Shown here: positions 1 to 5,851 of the stretch, piece after piece | Position numbering within the stretch: position 1 is the stretch's first letter | Layout of the letters: each line of letters starts with the position of its first letter | NCBI GenBank assembly: GCA_049317345.1 | Contig: JBMOIL010000118.1 | Location: 1 to 7,767 of the forward strand | Origin: Mxb001 sp049317345 | GTDB lineage: Bacteria > Actinomycetota > Actinomycetes > S36-B12 | DNA: 7,767 bases | Reading direction: 5' to 3' | The notes under the pieces: generated by a model | What the model saw: only the letters and a program-made list of their open reading frames with translations | Told to the model about the DNA's origin: nothing | The model's database searches: none | Made by a program: the position numbers and the translations under genes

Positions 1-1154
1 GCTGGCGCAGGCGGGTCAGGATCGGGTGGATCGTGGCCCGGTAGTGGGTGTTCTGGGTCTCGATTGGTGAGGTACTTGAGCACGCGGTAGACGGCTGCAC
101 CGATCGGCACCGCGACGAGAGCACCGATGATGCCGAGCAGGATCGATCCCATGGCGATGAGGATGATGATGGCCAGGGGGTTGAGGCTGACAGCCTTGCC
201 CATGACCAGTGGCTGCAGGACGTCGCCGTCGAAGGACCCCACCAGCACGGTGAGTCCGATGGTGAGCAGCGCGATGATCGGCCCTCGCTCCGCGAGCGCG
301 ACGATCGCGGCGAAGAACGTGGCAATGGGCGCCCCGATGACCGGGATGAAGGCGCCGAAGAAGACGATGGCGGCCAGGGCTGGAGCCATGGGCACCTGGA
401 GGATCGTCAGGCCGATGAAGACGAGGATTGAATCGCAGAGGGCGACGATGACGACGCCCCGGGTGTAGCCGGAGAGCGAGTCCCAGGCGAGTTCCCCCGA
501 GGTGTTGACGTAGGGGCGCGACCGGGTGGGCATCCAGCTGATGACCCACTGCCAGATCGGTCCGGGCGACATCATGAAGAAGATCACGCCGAAGATGAAG
601 ACGGATCCCCCCAGCACGAGGTCCCCGACCGATCCCAGGGCCGACGACCCGATGTCGAGGGCAAAGTTCTTGCCCCAGTTCTCCACCTCTGTGACGTACC
701 CCTGGAAGTCGTTGGTCGAGAGGTTGAGCGGCGGCCCCGACGCCCACTTCTGCAATTCGCTCATCGACTGCTGAACGGACTGCGAGAGGTCGGGTGCTTC
801 GTTGATGATCGAGTTGACCACGATGTAGAGCACGAGTACCACCGCGAAGCCGATGATGATGATCGCCAGCACCATGGCGATGGCCTTGTGCAGGTGGGCG
901 CGCTTTTGCAGGAATCCCATGATGGGCGACGCCAGAGCGGTGAAGAACGCCGCTAGGAAGAGCGCGATGAGGACGATCGAGACCTGCCCCATGAGGAAGA
1001 AGAGGACAGCGAACCCGGCGAGGATGACCAGCACGCGCCAGGTGATGCCAGCCCAGGTCTTCAGCGTCGGGGGGACCCCGAAATCGCCGGGCGCACCACC
1101 GCTGTCGTCGACGGGTGCCGGCGTGGTGGTCGTGGTGGGGGCGGTGTCGCTCAT
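1..1154 (-). CDS. AI-2E family transporter (PerM/YdiK-like), 3' end outside window
   Basis: Polytopic membrane protein of the AI-2E transporter family (PF01594), a group named for autoinducer-2 export but whose members also include ion antiporters; the substrate cannot be told here. About 384 codons are visible, from ATG 1154 to the left edge with no stop. The first 30 residues are Thr/Pro-rich and cytosolic. Hydrophobic segments lie near residues 41-58, 60-80, 91-114, 178-195, 233-250, 258-288, 293-306 and 326-356. The family hallmarks are the stretch around residues 267-275 (GAFIPVIGA) and residues 310-320 (GDVLQPLVMGK), followed by a Gly-rich helix ending in AVPIG. After residue 362 a Pro/Asp-rich tail begins. 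The gene starts 23 bp after the stop of the upstream VOC gene, so the two are probably co-transcribed. The ribosome site is weak (CGCGGG just before ATG). Family assignment is firm; substrate is unknown. Confidence 0.9.
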   Translation of the reverse strand, partial: MSDTAPTTTTTPAPVDDSGGAPGDFGVPPTLKTWAGITWRVLVILAGFAVLFFLMGQVSIVLIALFLAAFFTALASPIMGFLQKRAHLHKAIAMVLAIIIIGFAVVLVLYIVVNSIINEAPDLSQSVQQSMSELQKWASGPPLNLSTNDFQGYVTEVENWGKNFALDIGSSALGSVGDLVLGGSVFIFGVIFFMMSPGPIWQWVISWMPTRSRPYVNTSGELAWDSLSGYTRGVVIVALCDSILVFIGLTILQVPMAPALAAIVFFGAFIPVIGAPIATFFAAIVALAERGPIIALLTIGLTVLVGSFDGDVLQPLVMGKAVSLNPLAIIILIAMGSILLGIIGALVAVPIGAAVYRVLKYLTNRDPEHPLPGHDPPDPDPPAP

Positions 1155-1177
1155 CCCGCGACCGTAGCGGACCCCGT

Positions 1178-1801
1178 CTAGTCGACGCGGACGAAGCCCC
1201 GGGGTGTCATGAATCCGCAGGCGACGATCCCGGGCTCGTCGTCACTGACCCAGGTGATCTGCGAGACCGGGGCATCCGCTGAAGCCAGCCAGCCACCCAG
1301 GGTCTCGGCATCACCGTTGATCTCGATGGACGTGAGCTCGACAGGGCCTCCGTCGCGAGCGGGGTGGTAATCCTGCGACTGCCATTGGATGAAGTAGGGC
1401 AGCTGTGGGTCGTCGATGAGGTCGAGGACGCCGATCTGCCGCCAGCGCAGTTCCTGGCCGTCGGGTCGGATGCGATGTCCACTGACACTCGCGCGGCCCA
1501 GGCGCTCCTCGACGGGGGCGATGTCGTCGACGGCGACGACCCATCCCAGCCAGCCGCCGCCTTCGTCCGCGCGACGACGGACGGCGCGACCGAACGGCGC
1601 CTTGTCGGCTGCCGGGTGATCGAGTGCCGCCACAACCTCGACGTAGACGCCGTTGGCGAGCGGGAGAGTGAAGTTGCGGGTGCCAAAGGAGGGGTGGATC
1701 CCTCCGTCGACGAATGCGGCGCCCAACTCCGAGCCGATCCTCTGGACGACCTCGGCGAGCTCACCGGGTGCACAGGCATACGAGACGTGGTCGAGACGCA
1801 T
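1178..1801 (-). CDS. VOC / glyoxalase-like domain protein
   Basis: A 207-residue soluble protein of the vicinal oxygen chelate type, most like the Glyoxalase_3 (PF13468) group of uncharacterised actinobacterial proteins. It opens with the usual first strand (MRLDHVSYA), has a HPSFGTRN segment near residues 36-43, and a VYVEVVAAL strand with Glu55. A second domain half carries LPYFIQW (residues 134-140) and PVELTSIEI (153-161). His5 and Glu55 are candidate metal ligands, but no substrate can be proposed. I place the start at ATG 1801 because the conserved strand begins there and AGGA lies 8 nt upstream. In-frame ATG 1810 and GTG 1840 would add 3 or 13 residues with no family similarity. The AI-2E transporter gene follows after 23 bp. 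The role of the pair is unknown. Confidence 0.85.
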   Translation of the reverse strand: MRLDHVSYACAPGELAEVVQRIGSELGAAFVDGGIHPSFGTRNFTLPLANGVYVEVVAALDHPAADKAPFGRAVRRRADEGGGWLGWVVAVDDIAPVEERLGRASVSGHRIRPDGQELRWRQIGVLDLIDDPQLPYFIQWQSQDYHPARDGGPVELTSIEINGDAETLGGWLASADAPVSQITWVSDDEPGIVACGFMTPRGFVRVD

Positions 1802-1919
1802 GGCCGTCATCCTGTCAATGGCGCAGGGCACAGCCGACACCCACCCCCGGATGGGCGGGACCCGGGCTAGGGGTAAGAGACCTCAGGCATGCGCGGCCCG
1901 CAGGATGCGCCGGAGGGGC

Positions 1920-1925
1920 TAGGGT
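1920..1925 (+). promoter_or_regulatory. Possible -10 element (TAGGGT) for the LPG_synthase_TM gene
   Basis: TAGGGT fits the actinobacterial TANNNT -10 pattern and would start transcription near 1932, giving a leader of about 15 nt that still holds the ribosome site AGGGAGGG (1936-1943) ahead of GTG 1947. There is no convincing -35 hexamer 16-18 nt upstream, so this is a weak call. The gap 1802-1946 must also carry the promoter for the leftward VOC gene, for which I see no clear -10. Confidence 0.3.
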
Positions 1926-1946
1926 CTCAGCCGATAGGGAGGGCCT

Positions 1947-3080
1947 GTGAGCGACACGTCCGACACACCGGGGGCAGAGACGCCCGCCAATGCCGCAGAT
2001 ACGGCCGCGCCGCCGACTGCTGCGCTCGACAAGAAGAAGTCGATCATCCTCGGGATCATCGGCCTCGTCTTCATCGTGCTCATCTTCTGGAAGGTCATCC
2101 CTCAGGTCACCGGCTCGGGCTATCAGGCGGCGTTCGCCGAGCTAGCCGACATGACGCCGCTTGCGCTCATCATCATCGGCGTCACGGTCCTGCTCTACCT
2201 GGTCGCCTACGGCTTCCCCTTCATGGCGGCGACGCCAGGACTGAAGTACTGGCCATCGCAGCAGGTCAACCAGGCTGCCTTTGCGATCTCCAACGGCGTG
2301 CCCGCGGGCGGCGCCTTCGGACTTGCCGTGCAGTACGCCATGCTCACGTCGTATCGCATCGCGGGGTCCGCGAGCACGGCTGCGATCACGGCCGTAGGGC
2401 TGTGGAGCATCTTCGTCAGTCTCGGCCTGCCGATCCTCGGAGTTGCAGCCCTCAGCATCGAGGGCGGCAACAGCAGCTACAACTGGGTGGCGCCGCTTGG
2501 CCTGGGCATCCTCGTCGTGGTCATCGTGGGGTTCGTCCTCATCATGCGCAGCCCCAAGCTGGCCGTGGCGATCGGCAATCTCGGCAACAAGCTCATCAAC
2601 CCTCTGCGCAAGCACGTGTCCAAGCTCAAGGACCTCGATCTGGTCCAGCCCATCTCGAAGTTCCGTGGCGATATGTACGAAGTTCTTCGTCGCCGTTGGC
2701 TCTTCCTCACTATCGCCCAGCTCGCGGTCATCCTCACGCAGTTCGCGATCTTCTACGCGTCGTTGCGCGGGGTCGAAGGTTGGGATAGCGCCGACGGCAC
2801 GTCCCCGCTCACGGCGTTCGCGGCCTTCGCGACCAGCCAGATCATGCTCATGGTGCCCATCACTCCCGGTGGGCTCGGCACCACGGACGCGCTCATGATC
2901 GCGCTTCTGCAGAGCATGGGGGTCTCGGGCACTGTGGCCCAGGCTGCGGACGTCGTATGGCGCATGGCGTCCTACCTGCCGCAGATCGTCATCGGCATCA
3001 TCGCGCTCCTGCTGTGGTTCCGCCGGGCCAGCCGCACGTACGCCGTGGCCAAGCCTGCGGACGCCGCTCCTGCCGCCTAG
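1947..3080 (+). CDS. LPG_synthase_TM (YbhN/UPF0104-like) integral membrane protein
   Basis: A 377-residue membrane protein of the lysylphosphatidylglycerol synthase transmembrane family (PF03706), which includes the lipid-flipping half of MprF and stand-alone YbhN/AglD-type proteins. No aminoacyl-transfer domain is present, so it is a membrane-only member. Residues 1-30 are an Ala/Thr-rich polar tail ending in DKKK. Hydrophobic segments lie near residues 32-52, 71-92, 119-133, 143-170, 181-200, 251-271, 287-304 and 342-358. The hallmark PITPGGLGTTDA motif is at residues 304-315. The start is GTG 1947, preceded by a strong AGGGAGGG ribosome site. The stop is 6 bp from the next gene, an SGNH hydrolase, so the two are almost certainly one transcript. 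A role in moving a lipid or lipid-linked molecule across the membrane is inferred from the family only. Confidence 0.88.
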   Translation: MSDTSDTPGAETPANAADTAAPPTAALDKKKSIILGIIGLVFIVLIFWKVIPQVTGSGYQAAFAELADMTPLALIIIGVTVLLYLVAYGFPFMAATPGLKYWPSQQVNQAAFAISNGVPAGGAFGLAVQYAMLTSYRIAGSASTAAITAVGLWSIFVSLGLPILGVAALSIEGGNSSYNWVAPLGLGILVVVIVGFVLIMRSPKLAVAIGNLGNKLINPLRKHVSKLKDLDLVQPISKFRGDMYEVLRRRWLFLTIAQLAVILTQFAIFYASLRGVEGWDSADGTSPLTAFAAFATSQIMLMVPITPGGLGTTDALMIALLQSMGVSGTVAQAADVVWRMASYLPQIVIGIIALLLWFRRASRTYAVAKPADAAPAA

Positions 3081-3086
3081 GTCTCG

Positions 3087-3854
3087 GTGATGTGGTCGCG
3101 CTACGTCGCCCTAGGTGACAGCTTCACCGAAGGGCTCATGGATGAGACTGGTCCCGATGGACGGCACCGGGGCTGGGCCGACCGGCTCGCCTGCCAACTG
3201 CAGACCGTCAACCCCGACTTGCTCTACGCGAACCTCGCTATCCGTGGCCGCCTGCTGGGACAGGTGGTGGACGAGCAGGTCCCGCAAGCTCTGGCGCTGA
3301 ATCCCGACCTCGTGTCCATTGCGGCCGGGGTCAACGACACCCTGCGCCGCTCCTATGACCTGCACTCGGCAATGACATCCCTGGAGAACGCCGTCATTGC
3401 ATTTCGTGGATCCGGAGCTGACGTCCTGCTCGTCGCCTTCGGAGACCCGTCTCGTCGTTCCCGGGTGATGAGCAGCGTGAGCGGCCGAATCGCGGCGGCC
3501 AATGCTGCGACCCTCGCCATCGCGCAGCACTACGGCTGTCGAGTCGTGGAGTTCTGGGGATGTGCGGCCTTCGACGACGATTCCTTCTGGGATGAGGATC
3601 GCCTGCACCTGTCGTCCTCGGGCCATGCGCTGGCAGCCCGAGCCGCTGCCGATGCACTCGGGATCGGGGACGACACCTGGCGCACTCCGCAGCCTCTGAC
3701 CGATGCGGGAGGGCCTCTCCATCGCGGCGCAGGGCACGTGCGGTGGGCGCGCCAGCACTTTGCCCCGTGGCTGGCGCGACGTCTGCGAGGCCAGAGTTCG
3801 GGGGACATGATCACCCCTAAGCGACCCGCGCTGGAGCGACCCGCCTGCCCGTAG
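3087..3854 (+). CDS. SGNH/GDSL-family esterase or lipase-like hydrolase
   Basis: A 255-residue hydrolase of the SGNH superfamily, which cleaves ester bonds with a Ser-His-Asp set. Block I is GDSFTEG, with the nucleophile Ser12. Block II is near NLAIRGR (residues 49-55, Gly54). Block III is GVND at 81-84 (Asn83). Block V is DRLH at 171-174 followed by SSSGHALAA. All four blocks are intact, so it should be active. There is no signal peptide or membrane segment, which places it in the cytoplasm. The C-terminal stretch with basic residues and the PKRP motif (residues 244-247) is common in actinobacterial homologues. GTG 3087 and ATG 3090 are adjacent possible starts; neither has a good ribosome site, so translational coupling to the membrane protein 6 bp upstream is likely. 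The natural substrate is unknown; an acylated lipid or envelope precursor would fit the neighbour. Confidence 0.88.
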   Translation: MMWSRYVALGDSFTEGLMDETGPDGRHRGWADRLACQLQTVNPDLLYANLAIRGRLLGQVVDEQVPQALALNPDLVSIAAGVNDTLRRSYDLHSAMTSLENAVIAFRGSGADVLLVAFGDPSRRSRVMSSVSGRIAAANAATLAIAQHYGCRVVEFWGCAAFDDDSFWDEDRLHLSSSGHALAARAAADALGIGDDTWRTPQPLTDAGGPLHRGAGHVRWARQHFAPWLARRLRGQSSGDMITPKRPALERPACP

Positions 3855-3956
3855 GCGTGTGCGTCACTTCCGCCGGTCCAGCTAAGCCGCGCCAGTCGGA
3901 CTTGTCCGTTTCGCCCCGCTCACGCGCCCCGGGATGCGAGCAGGAGTGACGTCCCC
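3855..3956. other. Gene-free spacer before the manganese riboswitch
   Basis: No credible ORF or RNA is visible here. A small inverted repeat, CGGAC-TT-GTCCG (3897-3908), is too short and has too tight a loop to be called a terminator. Together with the riboswitch leader this completes the 239-bp gap between the SGNH gene and the Gre-family gene. Confidence 0.5.
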
Positions 3957-3962
3957 TAGGCT
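3957..3962 (+). promoter_or_regulatory. Possible -10 element (TAGGCT) for the riboswitch leader
   Basis: TAGGCT matches TANNNT and would place the transcript start near 3967-3969, exactly where riboswitch helix P1 begins (C3969). The leader would be about 125 nt. The hexamer 17 nt upstream (ATGCGA) is not a good -35. If transcription instead begins further upstream, extra bases 3959-3964 could extend P1. The placement is attractive but the motif alone is weak. Confidence 0.35.
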
Positions 3963-3968
3963 CGGCAG

Positions 3969-4065
3969 CGAAGGGGAGTACCCCCTCGCCGTGGGTTCGT
4001 CATCACGGGGCCGCCGCGGTCCCCGGGCCCATGGGTCGGCCAAGGCCGGCGGCGGGAGACCTTCG
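3969..4065 (+). promoter_or_regulatory. yybP-ykoY manganese (Mn2+) riboswitch aptamer
   Basis: The conserved yybP-ykoY parts are all present in order. P1 is CGAAGG 3969-3974 paired with CCTTCG 4060-4065. The L1 strands are GGAGTA (3975-3980) and AGA (4057-4059), giving the hallmark GGGGAGTA and GAGACC. P2 is CTCGCC 3985-3990 with GGCGGG 4051-4056 (one G-U). P3 is GTGGG 3991-3995 with CCCAT 4028-4032, enclosing the L3 sequence TTCGTCATCA (3996-4005) and hairpin P3.1 (CGGGG 4006-4010 with CCCCG 4021-4025). P4 is GTCGGC 4035-4040 with GCCGGC 4045-4050. In solved family members Mn2+ bridges L1 and L3. The class normally controls metal exporters, TerC or P-type ATPases; here the next gene is a Gre-family factor. 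Pairings were worked out by hand and not scored with a covariance model. Confidence 0.88.
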
Positions 4066-4089
4066 GTAGCGAGTCCACTCGCCCGGAGG
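4060..4089 (+). promoter_or_regulatory. Predicted expression platform: anti-Shine-Dalgarno hairpin competing with riboswitch P1
   Basis: CCTTCGG (4060-4066), the 3' strand of aptamer P1, is complementary over seven pairs (one T-G wobble) to CCGGAGG (4083-4089), which contains the Shine-Dalgarno GGAGG of the next gene. The bases between form a perfect six-pair hairpin, GCGAGT/ACTCGC (4069-4082), leaving only two bulged bases (4067-4068). The two helices stack into one long arm that hides the ribosome site. Forming P1 with 3969-3974 would release it. The predicted logic is ON with Mn2+, at translation. Confidence 0.72.
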
Positions 4090-4093
4090 AACC

Positions 4094-4576
4094 ATGTCTG
4101 CTCACATTTCCACTGATCCCCGCTCTGCTGCGCGTGTTGCCCCAGCCCTCACTGAGGACGGCCGTCGTGCACTCGAGGAGCGCATCGAACGCCTGCGCGT
4201 CGACGTCCTCGACCCGCTGCGCCCGCATCTCATCGGTCCTGACCGCGATGAGCGCGACGTGGCCGAATTCGAGCGGACTCTCGCGGAGATCGAGCGCCTC
4301 CAAGCCGTGGTTGCCGCGTCGGTCGAACTGCCGAAGCCCGCTACGGGCCGGCGCGCCCGCGTGGCGGCTGGTGCCCTGGTGGAGATTCGCGACACCGCGG
4401 GCGACATCGTGCGTGTGCGCCCGGTGCACCCGGAGGAGGCGACCATCGACGATGAGCGGATCTCCTGGGATTCCCCGCTCGGCCGCACCCTGATGGGCGC
4501 TTCCGTCGGCGACATGCTTGAGGTCCCGTCGCCGCGCGGCTCATGGACCTGCGAGGTCGTGCGCCTCGCGCGTTGA
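4094..4576 (+). CDS. GreA/GreB-family transcription elongation factor (divergent paralogue)
   Basis: A 160-residue protein with the full length and layout of Gre factors, which enter the RNA polymerase secondary channel and stimulate cleavage of backtracked RNA. Residues 19-75 form the N-terminal helical coiled coil (LTEDGRRALEERIERL, then VAEFERTLAEIERL). Residues 90-160 form the FKBP-like C-terminal domain, with the hallmark SPLGRTLMGASVGD at 127-140. Aligning AEF (57-59) with the canonical AEY puts Asp52 and Asp55 where GreA has its Asp41 and Glu44 at the coiled-coil tip, so the metal-binding acids are conserved in character. The usual GDLSENAEY tip sequence is absent, so this is a paralogue and I do not name it greA. 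It could instead compete with or inhibit other secondary-channel factors. ATG 4094 has GGAGG four nt upstream, and a Mn2+ riboswitch precedes it. Confidence 0.85.
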   Translation: MSAHISTDPRSAARVAPALTEDGRRALEERIERLRVDVLDPLRPHLIGPDRDERDVAEFERTLAEIERLQAVVAASVELPKPATGRRARVAAGALVEIRDTAGDIVRVRPVHPEEATIDDERISWDSPLGRTLMGASVGDMLEVPSPRGSWTCEVVRLAR

Positions 4577-4603
4577 CCCTCGTTCGCCACGGCTCACTCA
4601 TAT
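4573..4603 (+). promoter_or_regulatory. Weak possible promoter for the DUF4192 gene
   Basis: TTGACC (4573-4578), overlapping the Gre-family stop codon, and TCATAT (4598-4603) are separated by 19 bp. The spacing is long and the -10 is imperfect, so the DUF4192 gene may simply be read through from upstream. Confidence 0.2.
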
Positions 4604-4613
4604 CTGCCGGCGC

Positions 4614-4642
4614 TCATCCACAGACGTCCGGCCCATCCACAG
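4614..4642 (+). repeat. Direct repeat resembling two DnaA boxes
   Basis: CATCCACAG occurs twice, at 4615-4623 and 4634-4642, with a 19-bp period. Read as nine-mers, TCATCCACA (4614-4622) and CCATCCACA (4633-4641) both fit the relaxed actinobacterial DnaA-box pattern (Y-Y-V-TCCACA). They lie upstream of the DUF4192 start. They may be an operator for DnaA or another regulator, or chance. Confidence 0.4.
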
Positions 4643-4691
4643 GGTGGCTCAGACGCCTTACGGCCTCGTGCAGAGCACCCAGCCTGGGCGC

Positions 4692-5669
4692 ATGACTCAC
4701 TCACCTATCGCCCTGCGCACCACCGAGGACCTCGCGCTCGCCGGCCCGCTCATGCTCGGCTACTGGCCCGAGGACTCCGTCTGCGCCATCCTCGTCGATT
4801 CTGAGGACCACGTCGTCCTCATCATGCGGTGGGAGCGTGAAGCGGACGTCGTACTGCCCGCTATTCCCGTCGCGGCCACGGAAGCAGGCTCGCCCGTCGC
4901 CATCCACCTCGTTGTCTTCGCGACAGTCGACGGTGCTCCGCAACCCCTTCACCCCCTGGCGTGGCAGCGCTCGGCTGACGCGCTCCGGGAGTCCGGCATA
5001 CCGCTGGGTCAGACTCTCGCCGTTGCCCGCGCGACCGAAGGGGTGGTGTGGACATCGGCAGAAGGCACGCTGCACGACCCCGGTGTGCACCTGATCGCCG
5101 CCGCCGCGGTGGCGGACATCGCGACGCGTTGGGGACTGCCCGTGTGGCGCGAGTGCCGAAGTGACTACGTCGCGGACATCACGCCTGATCCCGATGCACG
5201 CGCCGAAGTCGAGCGTGCCCTGAAGGGTCTGCCGCCACTGATTGAGGCAGAGCGCGATCAGGCCATCACCAGAAGTGGCGCGCTCCTTGGCGAGGGCTCC
5301 CTGAGTCCGATGGAACTGGCCGAGGTCCTTCAGGGTCTCGCCGACGTGCGGGTGCGTGACACGTTGCTGTGGGATCTCATGCAGGAGGGGCCGCGTGCAT
5401 GGTCGACGCACGCGGATCGGCTGGCCCAAGCCGTGGCCGCAGCACCGGACGGATCTGTAGCCCCGGCCGCGACACTGCTTGCCATCCTGCGCTGGCAGTT
5501 GGGCGATGGATCACGCGCGCGAGCCGCTGTGGAGCGCGCACGTGCGGACGACCCGGGCTACTCGCTGGCGGGCCTGGTCGATCGCTGCCTCGCGACGGGA
5601 CTGCATCCGGCGATGTGGCGCGCAGGACTGGAGGATTTGAGTCGCGAGGCGTGCCGCCGGGCCGCCTAG
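4692..5669 (+). CDS. DUF4192 domain-containing protein
   Basis: A 325-residue soluble protein of the actinobacterial DUF4192 family (PF13830), of unknown function. The diagnostic N-terminal segment is LMLGYWPEDSVCAILVD (residues 20-36), the form of the family's LLGFxPEDSLV signature. The C-terminal half is helical, and its last part (DDPGYSLAGLVDRCLATGLHPAMWR, about 286-310) matches the usual family ending. There are no membrane segments or signal peptide. I chose ATG 4692 because the conserved domain begins within ten residues of it. The open frame continues upstream to 4518, but that part overlaps the Gre-family gene and has no family similarity. The ribosome site is poor. It lies 115 bp after the Gre-family gene on the same strand; whether it shares the Mn2+-controlled transcript is not clear. 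Confidence 0.85.
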   Translation: MTHSPIALRTTEDLALAGPLMLGYWPEDSVCAILVDSEDHVVLIMRWEREADVVLPAIPVAATEAGSPVAIHLVVFATVDGAPQPLHPLAWQRSADALRESGIPLGQTLAVARATEGVVWTSAEGTLHDPGVHLIAAAAVADIATRWGLPVWRECRSDYVADITPDPDARAEVERALKGLPPLIEAERDQAITRSGALLGEGSLSPMELAEVLQGLADVRVRDTLLWDLMQEGPRAWSTHADRLAQAVAAAPDGSVAPAATLLAILRWQLGDGSRARAAVERARADDPGYSLAGLVDRCLATGLHPAMWRAGLEDLSREACRRAA

Positions 5670-5691
5670 GTGGCCAGGATGGACGATCGGG

Positions 5692-5720
5692 TTGTCCCCG
5701 AACCCCGCCTTGTGTAGCCT
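5692..5720 (+). promoter_or_regulatory. Promoter of the SAM-IV/metYX operon
   Basis: TTGTCC (5692-5697) as -35 and TAGCCT (5715-5720) as -10 are exactly 17 bp apart. The predicted start near 5727-5728 coincides with the first paired base of the SAM-IV aptamer (GGTCAT from 5728). The agreement of spacing and start point supports it. Confidence 0.6.
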
Positions 5721-5727
5721 TGACCGA

Positions 5728-5834
5728 GGTCATGAGCGTCAGCGACAAGCCCCGGCTTGCTGGCCGGCAACCCTCCGACCGCGGTGGGGTGCCCCGGGTG
5801 ATGACCGGGCCTGCAGAGCAGGCAAGCGCGGGTC
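5728..5834 (+). promoter_or_regulatory. SAM-IV riboswitch
   Basis: An S-adenosylmethionine-sensing leader RNA of the actinobacterial SAM-IV class. P1 is GGTCAT 5728-5733 paired with ATGACC 5801-5806. P2 is CAGC/GCTG (5740-5743 with 5759-5762), capped by AAGCC/GGCTT. The conserved core GGCCGGCAACCCTCC (5762-5776) and GGTGGGGTGCCCCGGGTG (5783-5800) follow the family closely. Outside P1 there is a short hairpin, GCCTGC/GCAGGC (5809-5823), then GCAAGCGCGGGTC, whose CGCGG (5827-5831) can pair with CCGCG (5779-5783) as the SAM-IV pseudoknot. The class usually represses methionine genes when SAM is high, which suits metY and metX downstream. Confidence 0.92.
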
Positions 5835-5851
5835 TTGCACAGGGCAAGACC
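5831..5851 (+). terminator. Perfect 8-bp hairpin at the 3' edge of the SAM-IV aptamer
   Basis: GGTCTTGC (5831-5838) pairs with GCAAGACC (5844-5851) across a five-base loop. It overlaps the last bases of the aptamer pseudoknot by about one to four nt, so aptamer and hairpin could influence each other. No T-tract follows, so it is only a candidate terminator; it could equally be a spacer helix of the expression platform. Confidence 0.4.

Noticed and set aside
16..747. Minus-strand open frame of 243 codons within the transporter region
   Set aside because: It lies in a different frame from the AI-2E protein, and its Arg/His/Pro-rich composition is typical of an out-of-frame reading. The true gene has no stop in the window.
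1802..1840. GTG 1840 or ATG 1810 as start of the VOC gene
   Set aside because: The domain begins at MRLDHVSYA, and ATG 1801 has AGGA at a normal 8-nt spacing.
1364..1870. Plus-strand open frame of 168 codons opposite the VOC gene
   Set aside because: It is antisense to a gene with clear family similarity, has no recognisable domain, and its composition is that of a GC-rich shadow frame.
3820..3844. AGCGACCCGC direct repeat (15-bp period)
   Set aside because: It encodes the repeated Arg-Pro-Ala at the C-terminus of the SGNH hydrolase and needs no other explanation.
3897..3908. CGGAC-TT-GTCCG as terminator of the SGNH gene
   Set aside because: Only a 5-bp stem with a two-base loop; the following GTTTCG is not a T-tract.
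4518..4691. Upstream extension of the DUF4192 frame
   Set aside because: It would overlap the Gre-family gene and add 58 Arg-rich residues without similarity. ATG 4692 starts just before the conserved domain.
4701..5429. Minus-strand open frame of 242 codons opposite the DUF4192 gene
   Set aside because: Shadow frame with no family similarity; the plus strand carries the conserved DUF4192 signature.
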